From NCBI RefSeq assembly GCF_003990975.1, contig NZ_RZJR01000027.1, positions 1 through 37,812 on the forward strand: DNA of 37,812 nt, read 5' to 3'. Position 1 is the first letter of the stretch. Every line of letters begins with the position of its first letter. The stretch comes from Cohnella sp. AR92 (GTDB lineage: Bacteria > Bacillota > Bacilli > Paenibacillales > Paenibacillaceae). The position numbers and the translations under genes are program-made. Positions 31,284 through 37,812 of this stretch are shown here, in pieces. The notes under the pieces were generated by a model. The model was not told where the DNA came from, did no database searches, and worked only from the letters and a program-made list of their open reading frames with translations.

Positions 31284-32060
31284 TTACTCCTCAGCCTTCG
31301 GGCAAATGGAACAATACGAGCGTTCGCCGTCCGTCAGGTAATAAAGACAGCATGTCTTGCGAATCCGGATCGGTTTCTCGGATTGGGGCAGCTTCACTTT
31401 AGGAGAATCGAACTTGATGAGCGGATTGGTTTTCTCCCCGAACAAGTCGCCTGGCGCCGACAGCAAGTAGTCGTAATCTTCCCGGATGCGCGCTTGAAGG
31501 ACTGGATCGGAGGAATCGCCTATTCTTTGCTCATACAGCCAATAGACGTTGACCGCCGTATTCTCCCACAAGGTTGCGGCAGAGACTCGGTTAGCCTTCG
31601 AGAACGAGCGCCATAGCTTGGCAATGTTGCCGGCGAACAAGCTCCTTAGAACGTTGTCCCGCCAATCATGCCGATCGTCATTCGCAGCATCGCTTGTATG
31701 CCAATCGTTCAGGCGCAGTCCCGGCAGCCAGACTCCATCCTCTCTAAACCTGGATTCCACATGGCAGTTCTCGATAGATGCAGGCAAGCCTTTGTTATTC
31801 ATCGTCATCGCGTACAGGACCGGCATTGCGGTCATGTAACTGTACCGCTTGGCGAACAACGACCCGCCCACGGTTCTTGAGGTCGTGCCGAACAGCCTGG
31901 ATACCCTGTCGATATAGTCGATACATCCCGTCTCGTTCAGAAGCTCCGCCGCGGGTACGGAATGCGCCCTGTCCTCCGACTGTTCCGAAGTCAACCGAAA
32001 TTCGGCGGTTAACGGTTCTAGCTCTTCTTCTGCGAACGACGATTGCAGTGCGTTCCGCAT
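31284..32060 (-). CDS. FhuF-like 2Fe-2S ferric siderophore reductase
   Basis: 258 residues. The C-terminal Cys237-Cys238, Cys250 and Cys253 (CC-x11-C-x2-C) form the unusual 2Fe-2S binding motif of FhuF-type ferric-iron reductases, which release iron from imported siderophores. The family landmarks GSLFAKRYSYM and LRLNDW are visible in the middle. AAAGGAGAG lies before ATG 32060; the frame open to 32201 overlaps the permease gene and is ignored. It is the last gene of the Fur-controlled operon, 28 bases after the second permease. The protein should act in the cytosol. Its siderophore is not identifiable. Confidence 0.85.
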   Translation of the reverse strand: MRNALQSSFAEEELEPLTAEFRLTSEQSEDRAHSVPAAELLNETGCIDYIDRVSRLFGTTSRTVGGSLFAKRYSYMTAMPVLYAMTMNNKGLPASIENCHVESRFREDGVWLPGLRLNDWHTSDAANDDRHDWRDNVLRSLFAGNIAKLWRSFSKANRVSAATLWENTAVNVYWLYEQRIGDSSDPVLQARIREDYDYLLSAPGDLFGEKTNPLIKFDSPKVKLPQSEKPIRIRKTCCLYYLTDGERSYCSICPKAEE

Positions 32061-32088
32061 CTCGCTGCTCTCCTTTACAGGGCCGAGT

Positions 32089-33087
32089 TTATTGATGACG
32101 GTTGCGGTATAGAAGATAGATAAAAAACGGAGCTCCGATGCCCGACACGAACACGCCAGCCGGGATATCCAGCGGCAGAAAGGCGGTCCGCGCCAAGACA
32201 TCCGCCAATGCCACTATCATGCTTCCGATCAAAGCCGACACGGGAACAAGATAACCGAACGAACGCCCGGCCAGCAATCTAGCCACATGGGGAGCGATGA
32301 GGCCGACAAAGCCGATTCCTCCCGCGAACGCAACAGCCGATCCGGAGAGCGCGACGCTAATCGCCAGCATTCCGAGACGAACCAGCTGAATCCTGACGCC
32401 TAAGCCGAGTGCCGACTCGTCGCCCAGTTCCATGGCATTGATCGATTTGGCGAAAAGAAGGGACAGCGGAATGAACGCGCCAACCCAAGGCAGTAGCGCA
32501 AAGACATCGCTCCATTTGGCCCCGTATACGCTCCCTACCATCCAAAGATAGGCGCGCATTGTCGAATATTCATCGTTAACGACGATCATCATCATGGTCA
32601 GCGCTCCCGTGCATGCCGCGATTCCGATTCCGACCAGCACCAGGCGGACGGGCGTAACGCCTTTGCGCCACGCCAACCCATAGATGAGCGCTGATACAGC
32701 TGCCGAGCCGGCAATCGCCGAGACGGGAAGCCACGCGATCCCCATACTCCCGGCCAGATAAGTTAGAAAGAATACGGCGGCGAAGGAGGCTCCGCCTGTC
32801 ACGCCGATAATATCCGGAGAGCCCAGCTGATTTCGAACAATTCGCTGCATAATCAACCCAGACACGCCAAGCGCGGCGCCGGCCAGCATAGCCAGCAGCA
32901 TGCGCGGAAGACGCAGCGTATAGAGGACGAAGCCGTATTCGCCGTTTCCTGCACCGACAAGGTGCTTGACCACTTTAAGCGGATTCAGCATCGAACTGCC
33001 GACCGACAGTCCGGCAATAAACAGGAGCACGCACAGGATGACCAGATAGGCGATCACCGTCAACGCTCTCTTTCTCAACCGGTTCAT
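32089..33087 (-). CDS. FecCD-family iron-siderophore permease, second subunit
   Basis: 332 residues, about nine to ten membrane helices, typical of BtuC/FecCD permeases. Landmarks are LRLPRMLLAMLAGAALGVSG (near 55-75), GSPDIIGVTGGASFAA, and the EAA-like contact loop with FVGLIAPHVARLLAGRSFG. The start at ATG 33087 overlaps the first permease's stop by 4 bases (ATGA), with AAGGAGG upstream. The longer open frame starting at 33252 is a shadow. It pairs with the upstream permease to form the membrane channel for ferric siderophores. Confidence 0.93.
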   Translation of the reverse strand: MNRLRKRALTVIAYLVILCVLLFIAGLSVGSSMLNPLKVVKHLVGAGNGEYGFVLYTLRLPRMLLAMLAGAALGVSGLIMQRIVRNQLGSPDIIGVTGGASFAAVFFLTYLAGSMGIAWLPVSAIAGSAAVSALIYGLAWRKGVTPVRLVLVGIGIAACTGALTMMMIVVNDEYSTMRAYLWMVGSVYGAKWSDVFALLPWVGAFIPLSLLFAKSINAMELGDESALGLGVRIQLVRLGMLAISVALSGSAVAFAGGIGFVGLIAPHVARLLAGRSFGYLVPVSALIGSMIVALADVLARTAFLPLDIPAGVFVSGIGAPFFIYLLYRNRHQ

Positions 33088-34097
33088 GTACGACCGGACC
33101 TCCTTCTTGCCATAAAGATGAAGAAGGGAGTTCCGATCAATGCCGTCATGACTCCGATCGGCATCTCCTGAGGCATAATGATAAATCTGGCCGCGATGTC
33201 CGCCAACAATAACAGAGTGCCGCCAAACGAAGCGCAAAAAGGAATAATCCATCGATAATCGGATCCTGCGAGACCTCGCGCGATATGCGGAACGACCAAT
33301 CCGATAAAGCCGATGGAACCGCCAACCGATACGGATCCGCCGGCCAGCAGCACAATGACTCCGATCATGGCCGATTTGACCCAGATCGTGTTCTGGCCCA
33401 GTCCTTTCGCAACATCCTCGCCCGATGTCAAAATATTAACCGAATGGCTGAGCAGCATGGCGGATATCCATCCTCCGACCATAAAGGGCAGAATCGGAAG
33501 AAGCATATCGACGGATCTTCCGGCTACAGAGCCGGCCATCCAGAACAGCACGCTTTGCAGACTTTGTTCGCTCGTCACAAGGACGCCTTGAGTTAATGCT
33601 GCGAATAAGGCCGTAATCGCGGCTCCCGCCAGAACGTATTTCATAGGCGACATCCCGCCCCGCCCGGCCGATCCGAGCACATAAACCATCAGAGCGGCCG
33701 CTCCGGCCCCGGCAAAAGCGATCCACATGTAATGAACCAATGAGCTCACCGAGAAAAAGGAGGCCGCGACGACGATAAAAAAGATTGCTCCCGAGTTGAT
33801 TCCGAACAAATCGGGCGAAGCCAGCGAATTCTTGGTTAACGCCTGAAGGAGTGCTCCCGCAATGGCCAGACTCGCTCCAATAACGGCGGCGATAAGCGCT
33901 CGTGAAAGACGGGATGTCGTGATGATGACATGATCCTGAACGGAAGCGTCATAATGGAAGATGGCTTCCCATACGGACCCCGGCTTGATCGGAGTCTGTC
34001 CGAAAGCCAGGCTTGCGACAAATGCGGCTGCAAAGACCAGCAGCGACAACGTCAAGCCTGCCCATCTGTATGCCTTCCGTTGTAGAAGAGACGTCAT
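33084..34097 (-). CDS. FecCD-family iron-siderophore permease, first subunit
   Basis: 337 residues with a membrane topology like its partner. Landmarks are SRLSRALIAAVIGASLAIAG, SLASPDLFGINSGA, VLAGAAITALFAA, and the ATPase contact loop FIGLVVPHIARGLAGSDYRW. GGAG lies before the ATG, which is only 2 bases after the binding-protein stop, so the genes are translationally coupled. Usually a FhuC/FecE-type ATPase completes such a transporter; none is encoded in this operon, so a shared ATPase from elsewhere must serve it. Confidence 0.93.
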   Translation of the reverse strand: MTSLLQRKAYRWAGLTLSLLVFAAAFVASLAFGQTPIKPGSVWEAIFHYDASVQDHVIITTSRLSRALIAAVIGASLAIAGALLQALTKNSLASPDLFGINSGAIFFIVVAASFFSVSSLVHYMWIAFAGAGAAALMVYVLGSAGRGGMSPMKYVLAGAAITALFAALTQGVLVTSEQSLQSVLFWMAGSVAGRSVDMLLPILPFMVGGWISAMLLSHSVNILTSGEDVAKGLGQNTIWVKSAMIGVIVLLAGGSVSVGGSIGFIGLVVPHIARGLAGSDYRWIIPFCASFGGTLLLLADIAARFIIMPQEMPIGVMTALIGTPFFIFMARRRSGRT

Positions 34098-34099
34098 CC

Positions 34100-35152
34100 T
34101 TACTTCTCCAGTTCGAAATGTTCGTACAGCTGATCCAACATGAGCTGAGCGGACTTATAACCCCCGCCTAAATTCCATACGACTTCATCGATCAGATACA
34201 CTTGATTTTCTTTAACGGCGTCCAAGCTCTTCCACAACGGGTGATTTGTCCATTCCTCGTAATTTTTCTTAACCGCTGCTTCCTCTCCGGGGTCTGACAG
34301 AAAGACGAAAAAGACATCTGCGTTCATGCTTGGAATGCTTTCTTTGTCGGTCAGCTTTACAACGACCGTTCCTTTATCCGCTTCTTCTTGTTGATACTCG
34401 GAGCGGACGAAGCCGAGCTCGTTCAGAATATCTCCGGCGTACCCCGTCACGTAAATTCGGGAGTGGTCAGCCCTGAAATTAAGCACCGATGCTTCGATCG
34501 GCCATTTGTCGCCTAGCTTCGCCGAAATCTTTTGTTTAAAATCGGCCACCCGCTGATCCCAATCGGCAAGAAGCTGTTCCCCTTCGGCTTCCTTATTCAG
34601 CGCTTTGCCCATCAGTTCTACCGTATCTTTGAATTTGAACACCGTCTCATGCGTAACCGTTGGAGCGATCTGGGACAGCTGCTCATAGATTTCCTCATGA
34701 CGGACTTTGGAGGCGATAATTAAATCCGGATGCAGCTTCGCGATCTCCTCGAGGTTCGGCTGCGTCTCCTCGCCGACGAGCGGAACGCCCTCTAGATCCG
34801 CTTTTAAGTAGTCGTAAACCGGCTGCTGCGCCCACGATTCGACGATGCCGACGGGCTTGACTCCCAGGGCGACGGCAACGTCAGTCGCGCCTTGATAGAG
34901 CGTAACGATTCTTTGCGGAGTCCCCTTAATCGTAGTAGTGCCCATTGCATGCTTGATGACGCGTTCCTGATTCTCCTGCGACTCGGCATTGCTCCCGCTG
35001 CCTGCTTCGCTTTCGTTGCCGCCGGATGGTTGTTCTTGTTGGCTCTGTTGGTTCCCCTCTCCTTGCGACGAGTTTTGTCCGCAACTTGCGATAAGGAGCA
35101 TAAACACGAATACAAACGCCAAAGCTGCTATACCCTTGCTTGATTTGAACAC
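34100..35152 (-). CDS. Iron-siderophore substrate-binding lipoprotein
   Basis: 350 residues. A signal peptide ends in lipobox IASC with Cys24, so the mature protein is lipid-anchored outside the membrane. A low-complexity Gln/Glu/Ser/Gly linker (about 25-55) precedes a FecB/BtuF-type binding domain: TPQRIVTLYQGATDVAVALG, LVGEETQPNLEEIAKLHPDLI and GTVVVKLTDKES. GTG 35152 is chosen because GGGGAG lies 9 bases upstream; the ATG at 35194 falls inside the Fur box and lacks a site. First gene of the operon with two permeases and a reductase. The ligand is probably a ferric siderophore; type is not determinable. Confidence 0.93.
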   Translation of the reverse strand: MFKSSKGIAALAFVFVFMLLIASCGQNSSQGEGNQQSQQEQPSGGNESEAGSGSNAESQENQERVIKHAMGTTTIKGTPQRIVTLYQGATDVAVALGVKPVGIVESWAQQPVYDYLKADLEGVPLVGEETQPNLEEIAKLHPDLIIASKVRHEEIYEQLSQIAPTVTHETVFKFKDTVELMGKALNKEAEGEQLLADWDQRVADFKQKISAKLGDKWPIEASVLNFRADHSRIYVTGYAGDILNELGFVRSEYQQEEADKGTVVVKLTDKESIPSMNADVFFVFLSDPGEEAAVKKNYEEWTNHPLWKSLDAVKENQVYLIDEVVWNLGGGYKSAQLMLDQLYEHFELEK

Positions 35153-35178
35153 GATGACTTTCTCCCCTTCTATCTTGA

Positions 35179-35232
35179 TGATAATGATTATCATTCCTAA
35201 TAGATATTAAAGGGGTTACCTTTTGTTGTCAA
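35179..35232 (-). promoter_or_regulatory. Fur box and promoter of the iron operon
   Basis: TGATAATGATTATCA (35179-35193) is a perfect 7-1-7 Fur site. Upstream on the minus strand lie TTGACA (35232-35227), a 17-base spacer and TAATAT (35209-35204). Fur bound just after the -10 would block transcription when iron is plentiful. Confidence 0.92.
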
Positions 35233-35273
35233 GCATTTAACGTTCTGCGTTCCATTGAATCTGCTTGTCGAGG

Positions 35274-35311
35274 AAAAGAAAAAATCCACAACCTCACGCG
35301 GTTGTGGATTT
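35274..35311 (-). terminator. Rho-independent terminator of the beta-rich protein gene
   Basis: AAATCCACAACC (35282-35293) pairs perfectly with GGTTGTGGATTT (35300-35311). On the minus strand a TTTTTTCTTTTCC run follows. Confidence 0.8.
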
Positions 35312-35407
35312 GCATAAACAAAAAAACCTTGATATACCTTGATCTATGAGGGTTCCCCACCTGGTTCTTGTGTTGGCTTGAGGTTTCTTTGGATAGTTAT
35401 TGACGAT

Positions 35408-35429
35408 TTTCGTCAACAATCCGTCAACA
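35408..35429. repeat. 22-bp direct repeat, copy 1
   Basis: Identical to 36199-36220. Each copy contains CGTCAACA twice, 11 bases apart. This copy ends exactly where the stop codon of the neighbouring minus-strand gene begins. Confidence 0.85.
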
Positions 35430-35873
35430 TCAAAAATCCGAATAAGCAGCGGCTTCAAAGCTTTCCGGACCGACCCGAGTCGCCACGGAGCTGTTAGAAA
35501 AGATAAATGCGGTATAAACAAGCTGATTGCTTGGAGGAGCGGGGACGTTGTAATCAGAACCCGTAACGGTAAAAGGTATGATAGTTGGCCCCGTTGGTGC
35601 CGTAGCTGGTACGCTAAAAATTGCAGAGTATACAGTCGGATCTGTTGATAATGTTCCTCTTACAATTTGGATAAAGTTAGTTGAGGGAGATGTTAAGCCG
35701 GCCGGATACGAAATGGTTACAGTAGCAGTAAACTGAACACGTATAATTCCGCCTGGATTCAAACATTGCAGCCCTACTTGACCAAATATTGTGGGAGTGG
35801 TAGGGGTCGCGGAGCTGATTGATGATTGAAAACTGGCATTTTGCGATGTTCTGGCATCTAGTAATCTTGCCAT
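35430..35873 (-). CDS. Beta-rich hypothetical protein, possibly spore surface
   Basis: 147 residues, rich in Ser, Thr, Pro, Val and Ile and poor in charge, with no signal peptide. It begins MARLLDARTSQNASFQSS. Alternating hydrophobic strands (e.g. GGIIRVQFTATVTISYPAG, VYSAIFSVPATAPTG, QLVYTAFIFSNSS) suggest a jelly-roll or similar sandwich. AAAGGAGGTG lies 7 bases before the ATG, a strong site. CATAAAAT at 35914-35907, just upstream, resembles the -10 of sigma-E/K mother-cell promoters, which would fit a spore-coat or exosporium role, but this is speculative. No family was recognised. It lies inside the pair of 22-bp direct repeats and next to the tRNA cluster, a usual site of acquired DNA. 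Confidence 0.65.
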   Translation of the reverse strand: MARLLDARTSQNASFQSSISSATPTTPTIFGQVGLQCLNPGGIIRVQFTATVTISYPAGLTSPSTNFIQIVRGTLSTDPTVYSAIFSVPATAPTGPTIIPFTVTGSDYNVPAPPSNQLVYTAFIFSNSSVATRVGPESFEAAAYSDF

Positions 35874-36005
35874 GAAAATGCACCTCCTTTTTGATAAACC
35901 TCATCCATTTTATGGAACAAAATAGAGACAAGGATTGTATGCTTGTATTATTTTTTATTATGCGGGGAGCAAAATGGATTGTTCTCTGGCATGTTCACAA
36001 AACCA

Positions 36006-36031
36006 AAAAAACCGTTCTCACTAGGGAACGG
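36006..36031 (-). terminator. Hairpin with T run on the minus strand
   Basis: CCGTTC and GAACGG pair around CCTAGTGA on the minus strand and are followed by TTTTTTT. The transcript it ends is unclear; perhaps a small or lost gene. Confidence 0.55.
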
Positions 36032-36198
36032 GTTACAATTCATTCCTGCTATCCGGATTTTTGATCCAACCGCTATATCACAATACCCCCTCGATGACTT
36101 GGAGGCTCTTCTTGGCTCGTCACAGCCTCCCTTAAGCTCGCTTGCACGACTTGAGACATACTCGCCACAAGTTAGATAAATTTGACCCCTCCAAAAAC

Positions 36199-36220
36199 TT
36201 TCGTCAACAATCCGTCAACA
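36199..36220. repeat. 22-bp direct repeat, copy 2
   Basis: Identical in all 22 bases to 35408-35429, 791 bases away and in the same orientation. Confidence 0.85.
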
Positions 36221-36266
36221 ACAGCTGATTTCTTCCCGTCCCCGTTTATCTGAATCGTGCAATAAA

Positions 36267-36298
36267 ATCAAAAAAACTCCTTGCTGCACAAGGAGTTT
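36267..36298 (-). terminator. Rho-independent terminator of the rRNA-tRNA operon
   Basis: AAACTCCTTG (36274-36283) and CAAGGAGTTT (36289-36298) form the stem; TTTTTTTGATTTTA follows on the minus strand, 15 bases after the last tRNA. Confidence 0.9.
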
Positions 36299-36312
36299 CG
36301 GTGATTTACGTA

Positions 36313-36386
36313 TGGAGCGGGTGATGGGAATCGAACCCACGCTATTAGCTTGGAAGGCTAAAGTTCTACCATTGAACTACACCCGC
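36313..36386 (-). tRNA. tRNA-Gly (TCC)
   Basis: Acceptor GCGGGTG, anticodon loop CTTCCAA, T loop TTCGATT, encoded CCA. Last tRNA of the cluster. Confidence 0.95.
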
Positions 36387-36420
36387 AAAAGCGATGCTAT
36401 GCTTCGGTCTAATTCATAAA

Positions 36421-36497
36421 TGGTCGGGACGACACGATTCGAACATGCGACCCCCTGGTCCCAAACCAGGTGCTCTACCAAGCTGAGCTACGTCCCG
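36421..36497 (-). tRNA. tRNA-Pro (TGG)
   Basis: Acceptor CGGGACG, anticodon stem CCTGG with loop TTTGGGA, T loop TTCGAAT, encoded CCA. Confidence 0.95.
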
Positions 36498-36513
36498 ACA
36501 ATATGAAGTTAAG

Positions 36514-36590
36514 TGGCGCGCCCTGAGAGATTCGAACTCCCGGCCTTCAGATTCGTAGTCTGACGCTCTATCCAGCTGAGCTAAGGGCGC
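36514..36590 (-). tRNA. tRNA-Arg (ACG)
   Basis: Acceptor GCGCCCT, anticodon stem CAGAC-TACGAAT region with ACG, T loop TTCGAAT, encoded CCA. Confidence 0.95.
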
Positions 36591-36596
36591 ATGGGA

Positions 36597-36671
36597 TGGA
36601 GCGGAAAACGGGATTCGAACCCGCGACCTTCTCGTTGGCAACGAGATGCTCTACCACTGAGCTATTTCCGC
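36597..36671 (-). tRNA. tRNA-Gly (GCC)
   Basis: Acceptor GCGGAAA, anticodon stem CTCGT/ACGAG with loop TGCCA, T loop TTCGAAT, encoded CCA. Confidence 0.95.
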
Positions 36672-36678
36672 GTATAAA

Positions 36679-36754
<76 letters not shown>

Positions 36755-36778
36755 TTATTATCCATGACTTTTGATAAA

Positions 36779-36855
36779 TGGCGGAGCCGACGGGATTCGA
36801 ACCCGCGGTCTCCTGCGTGACAGGCAGGCATGTTAGGCCTCTACACCACGGCTCC
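36779..36855 (-). tRNA. tRNA-Asp (GTC)
   Basis: Acceptor GGAGCCG, anticodon stem CCTGC with CTGTCAC, T loop TTCGAAT, encoded CCA. Confidence 0.95.
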
Positions 36856-36891
36856 GCGCGTGCCTCGGAATCGGTTCCCAAGGAAGTGTGT

Positions 36892-36968
<77 letters not shown>

Positions 36969-36994
36969 TCGTTGTAAGGTATAAGGAAAATAGA

Positions 36995-37070
36995 TGGTGG
37001 AGGCTGAGGGGATCGAACCCCCGACCCTCTGCTTGTAAGGCAGATGCTCTCCCAGCTGAGCTAAGCCTCC
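36995..37070 (-). tRNA. tRNA-Val (TAC)
   Basis: Acceptor GGAGGCT, anticodon stem CTGCC with TTACAA, T loop TTCGATC, encoded CCA. Confidence 0.95.
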
Positions 37071-37077
37071 GAATAAA

Positions 37078-37152
37078 TGGTGACCCGTAGGGGAATCGAA
37101 CCCCTGTTACCTCCGTGAAAGGGAGGTGTCTTAACCGCTTGACCAACGGGCC
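37078..37152 (-). tRNA. tRNA-Glu (TTC)
   Basis: Acceptor GGCCCGT, anticodon stem CCTCC/GGAGG with loop CTTTCAC, T loop TTCGATT, encoded CCA. Confidence 0.95.
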
Positions 37153-37156
37153 ACGC

Positions 37157-37249
37157 TGGCGGAGAAAGAGGGATTCGAACCCTCGAGACGCTTGTGACGC
37201 CTACACGATTTCCAATCGTGCTCCTTCGACCAAACTCGGACATCTCTCC
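37157..37249 (-). tRNA. tRNA-Ser (GGA)
   Basis: Acceptor GGAGAGA, anticodon loop TTGGAAA, long variable arm (GTAGGCGTCACAAGCGTCTC), encoded CCA. Confidence 0.95.
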
Positions 37250-37253
37250 ATGT

Positions 37254-37329
37254 TGGCTCCCCGAACAGGACTCGAACCTGTGACAACTCGATTAACAGTC
37301 GAGTGCTCTACCAACTGAGCTATCAGGGA
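37254..37329 (-). tRNA. tRNA-Asn (GTT)
   Basis: Acceptor TCCCTGA, anticodon stem CTCGA with CTGTTAA, T loop TTCGAGT, encoded CCA. First tRNA after 5S. Confidence 0.95.
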
Positions 37330-37350
37330 ATATGTAATAAGTAGAACCGG

Positions 37351-37466
37351 CTTGGCAACTTCCTACTCTCCCAGGACCCTGCGGTCCAAGTACCATCGGC
37401 GTTAGAGGGCTTAACGGTCGTGTTCGAGATGGGTACGCGTGGAACCCCTCTGCCATCATCACCAAA
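37351..37466 (-). rRNA. rrf: 5S ribosomal RNA
   Basis: About 116 bases on the minus strand starting TTTGGTGATGATGGC and ending GGAAGTTGCCAAG. The conserved core CCCATCTCGAACACG and the closing stem are present. It lies about 106 bases after the 23S end. Confidence 0.95.
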
Positions 37467-37572
37467 CCATGTTTAGGTGTCCAAGGCTTGCGCCTTGATA
37501 ACCGGATACGAAACGAGTTAGCGTTCACGATTTAACGTAAAATTAGAATCTTCCTGCCTGTGTGGCTTATTA

Positions 37573-37812
<240 letters not shown>

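Larger units (their letters stand above)
35874..36312. other. Intergenic region with repeat, between beta-rich gene and tRNA cluster
   Basis: About 440 bases with no convincing gene. It holds a minus-strand hairpin CCGTTC/GAACGG with a T run (36006-36031), copy 2 of the direct repeat and the tRNA-cluster terminator. A 28-codon frame at 36159-36073 on the minus strand (MSQVVQASLREAV...) sits just upstream of that hairpin but has only a weak ribosome binding site. Frames on the plus strand lack sites. Confidence 0.5.

Noticed and set aside
36073..36159. 28-codon minus-strand gene
   Set aside because: Very short, weak ribosome binding site, no family; only the following hairpin with T run argues for it.

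Overview
The window looks like a chromosomal segment of a GC-rich, spore-forming Firmicute, most likely Paenibacillaceae (Paenibacillus or Cohnella type). The grounds are an H-type small acid-soluble spore protein, a Bacillus-type 4Fe-4S ferredoxin, AGGAGG-type ribosome binding sites, a PerR-like box at katG, a textbook Fur box at an iron-uptake operon, and an rRNA operon followed by a long tRNA cluster. The genus is an inference; no 16S sequence lies in the window.

Layout. 1-370: tail of an IS110-type transposase. 427-7340: an M50-like membrane metalloprotease, a cytoplasmic L-asparaginase, a Cache-type chemoreceptor, and a LytS-like hybrid histidine kinase with HPt. 7353-13066: a lipoprotein of the Cthe_2159 beta-helix type, a DUF4956 membrane protein and a VTC-domain (polyphosphate polymerase-like) protein form one minus-strand operon. 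It is divergent from an OmpR-family two-component system, and the two promoters carry mirror-image copies of the same 18-bp box. 13230-14375: CheX-like and CheY-like proteins, then ferredoxin. 14630-19582: an LCP cell-wall ligase and a heterodimeric ABC exporter with one degenerate ATP site. 19720-24509: an AT-rich VanZ gene, katG, a frameshifted nitronate monooxygenase, sspH, a small acidic protein and tRNA-Leu.

24654-31219 is the most interesting part. A VanS/VanR-like two-component system is divergent from a tightly overlapping four-gene operon: D-Ala-D-Ala ligase, alanine/serine racemase, a cytoplasmic VanXY-like D,D-peptidase, and a ten-helix-type membrane protein that resembles the N-terminal half of the VanT serine racemase. 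The layout recalls a VanC/E/G glycopeptide-resistance operon in which VanT is split into two genes. However, the ligase keeps residues of ordinary D-Ala-D-Ala ligases. A perfect 22-bp palindrome sits in the shared promoter region.

31284-35232 is a Fur-controlled siderophore uptake operon on the minus strand (binding lipoprotein, two permeases, FhuF-like reductase) with no ATPase gene. 35282-36220 holds a beta-rich hypothetical protein, bracketed by a 22-bp direct repeat. 36274 to the end is the 3' part of an rRNA operon read on the minus strand: 23S 3' end, 5S, then tRNAs Asn, Ser, Glu, Val, fMet, Asp, Thr, Gly, Arg, Pro and Gly, closed by a terminator.
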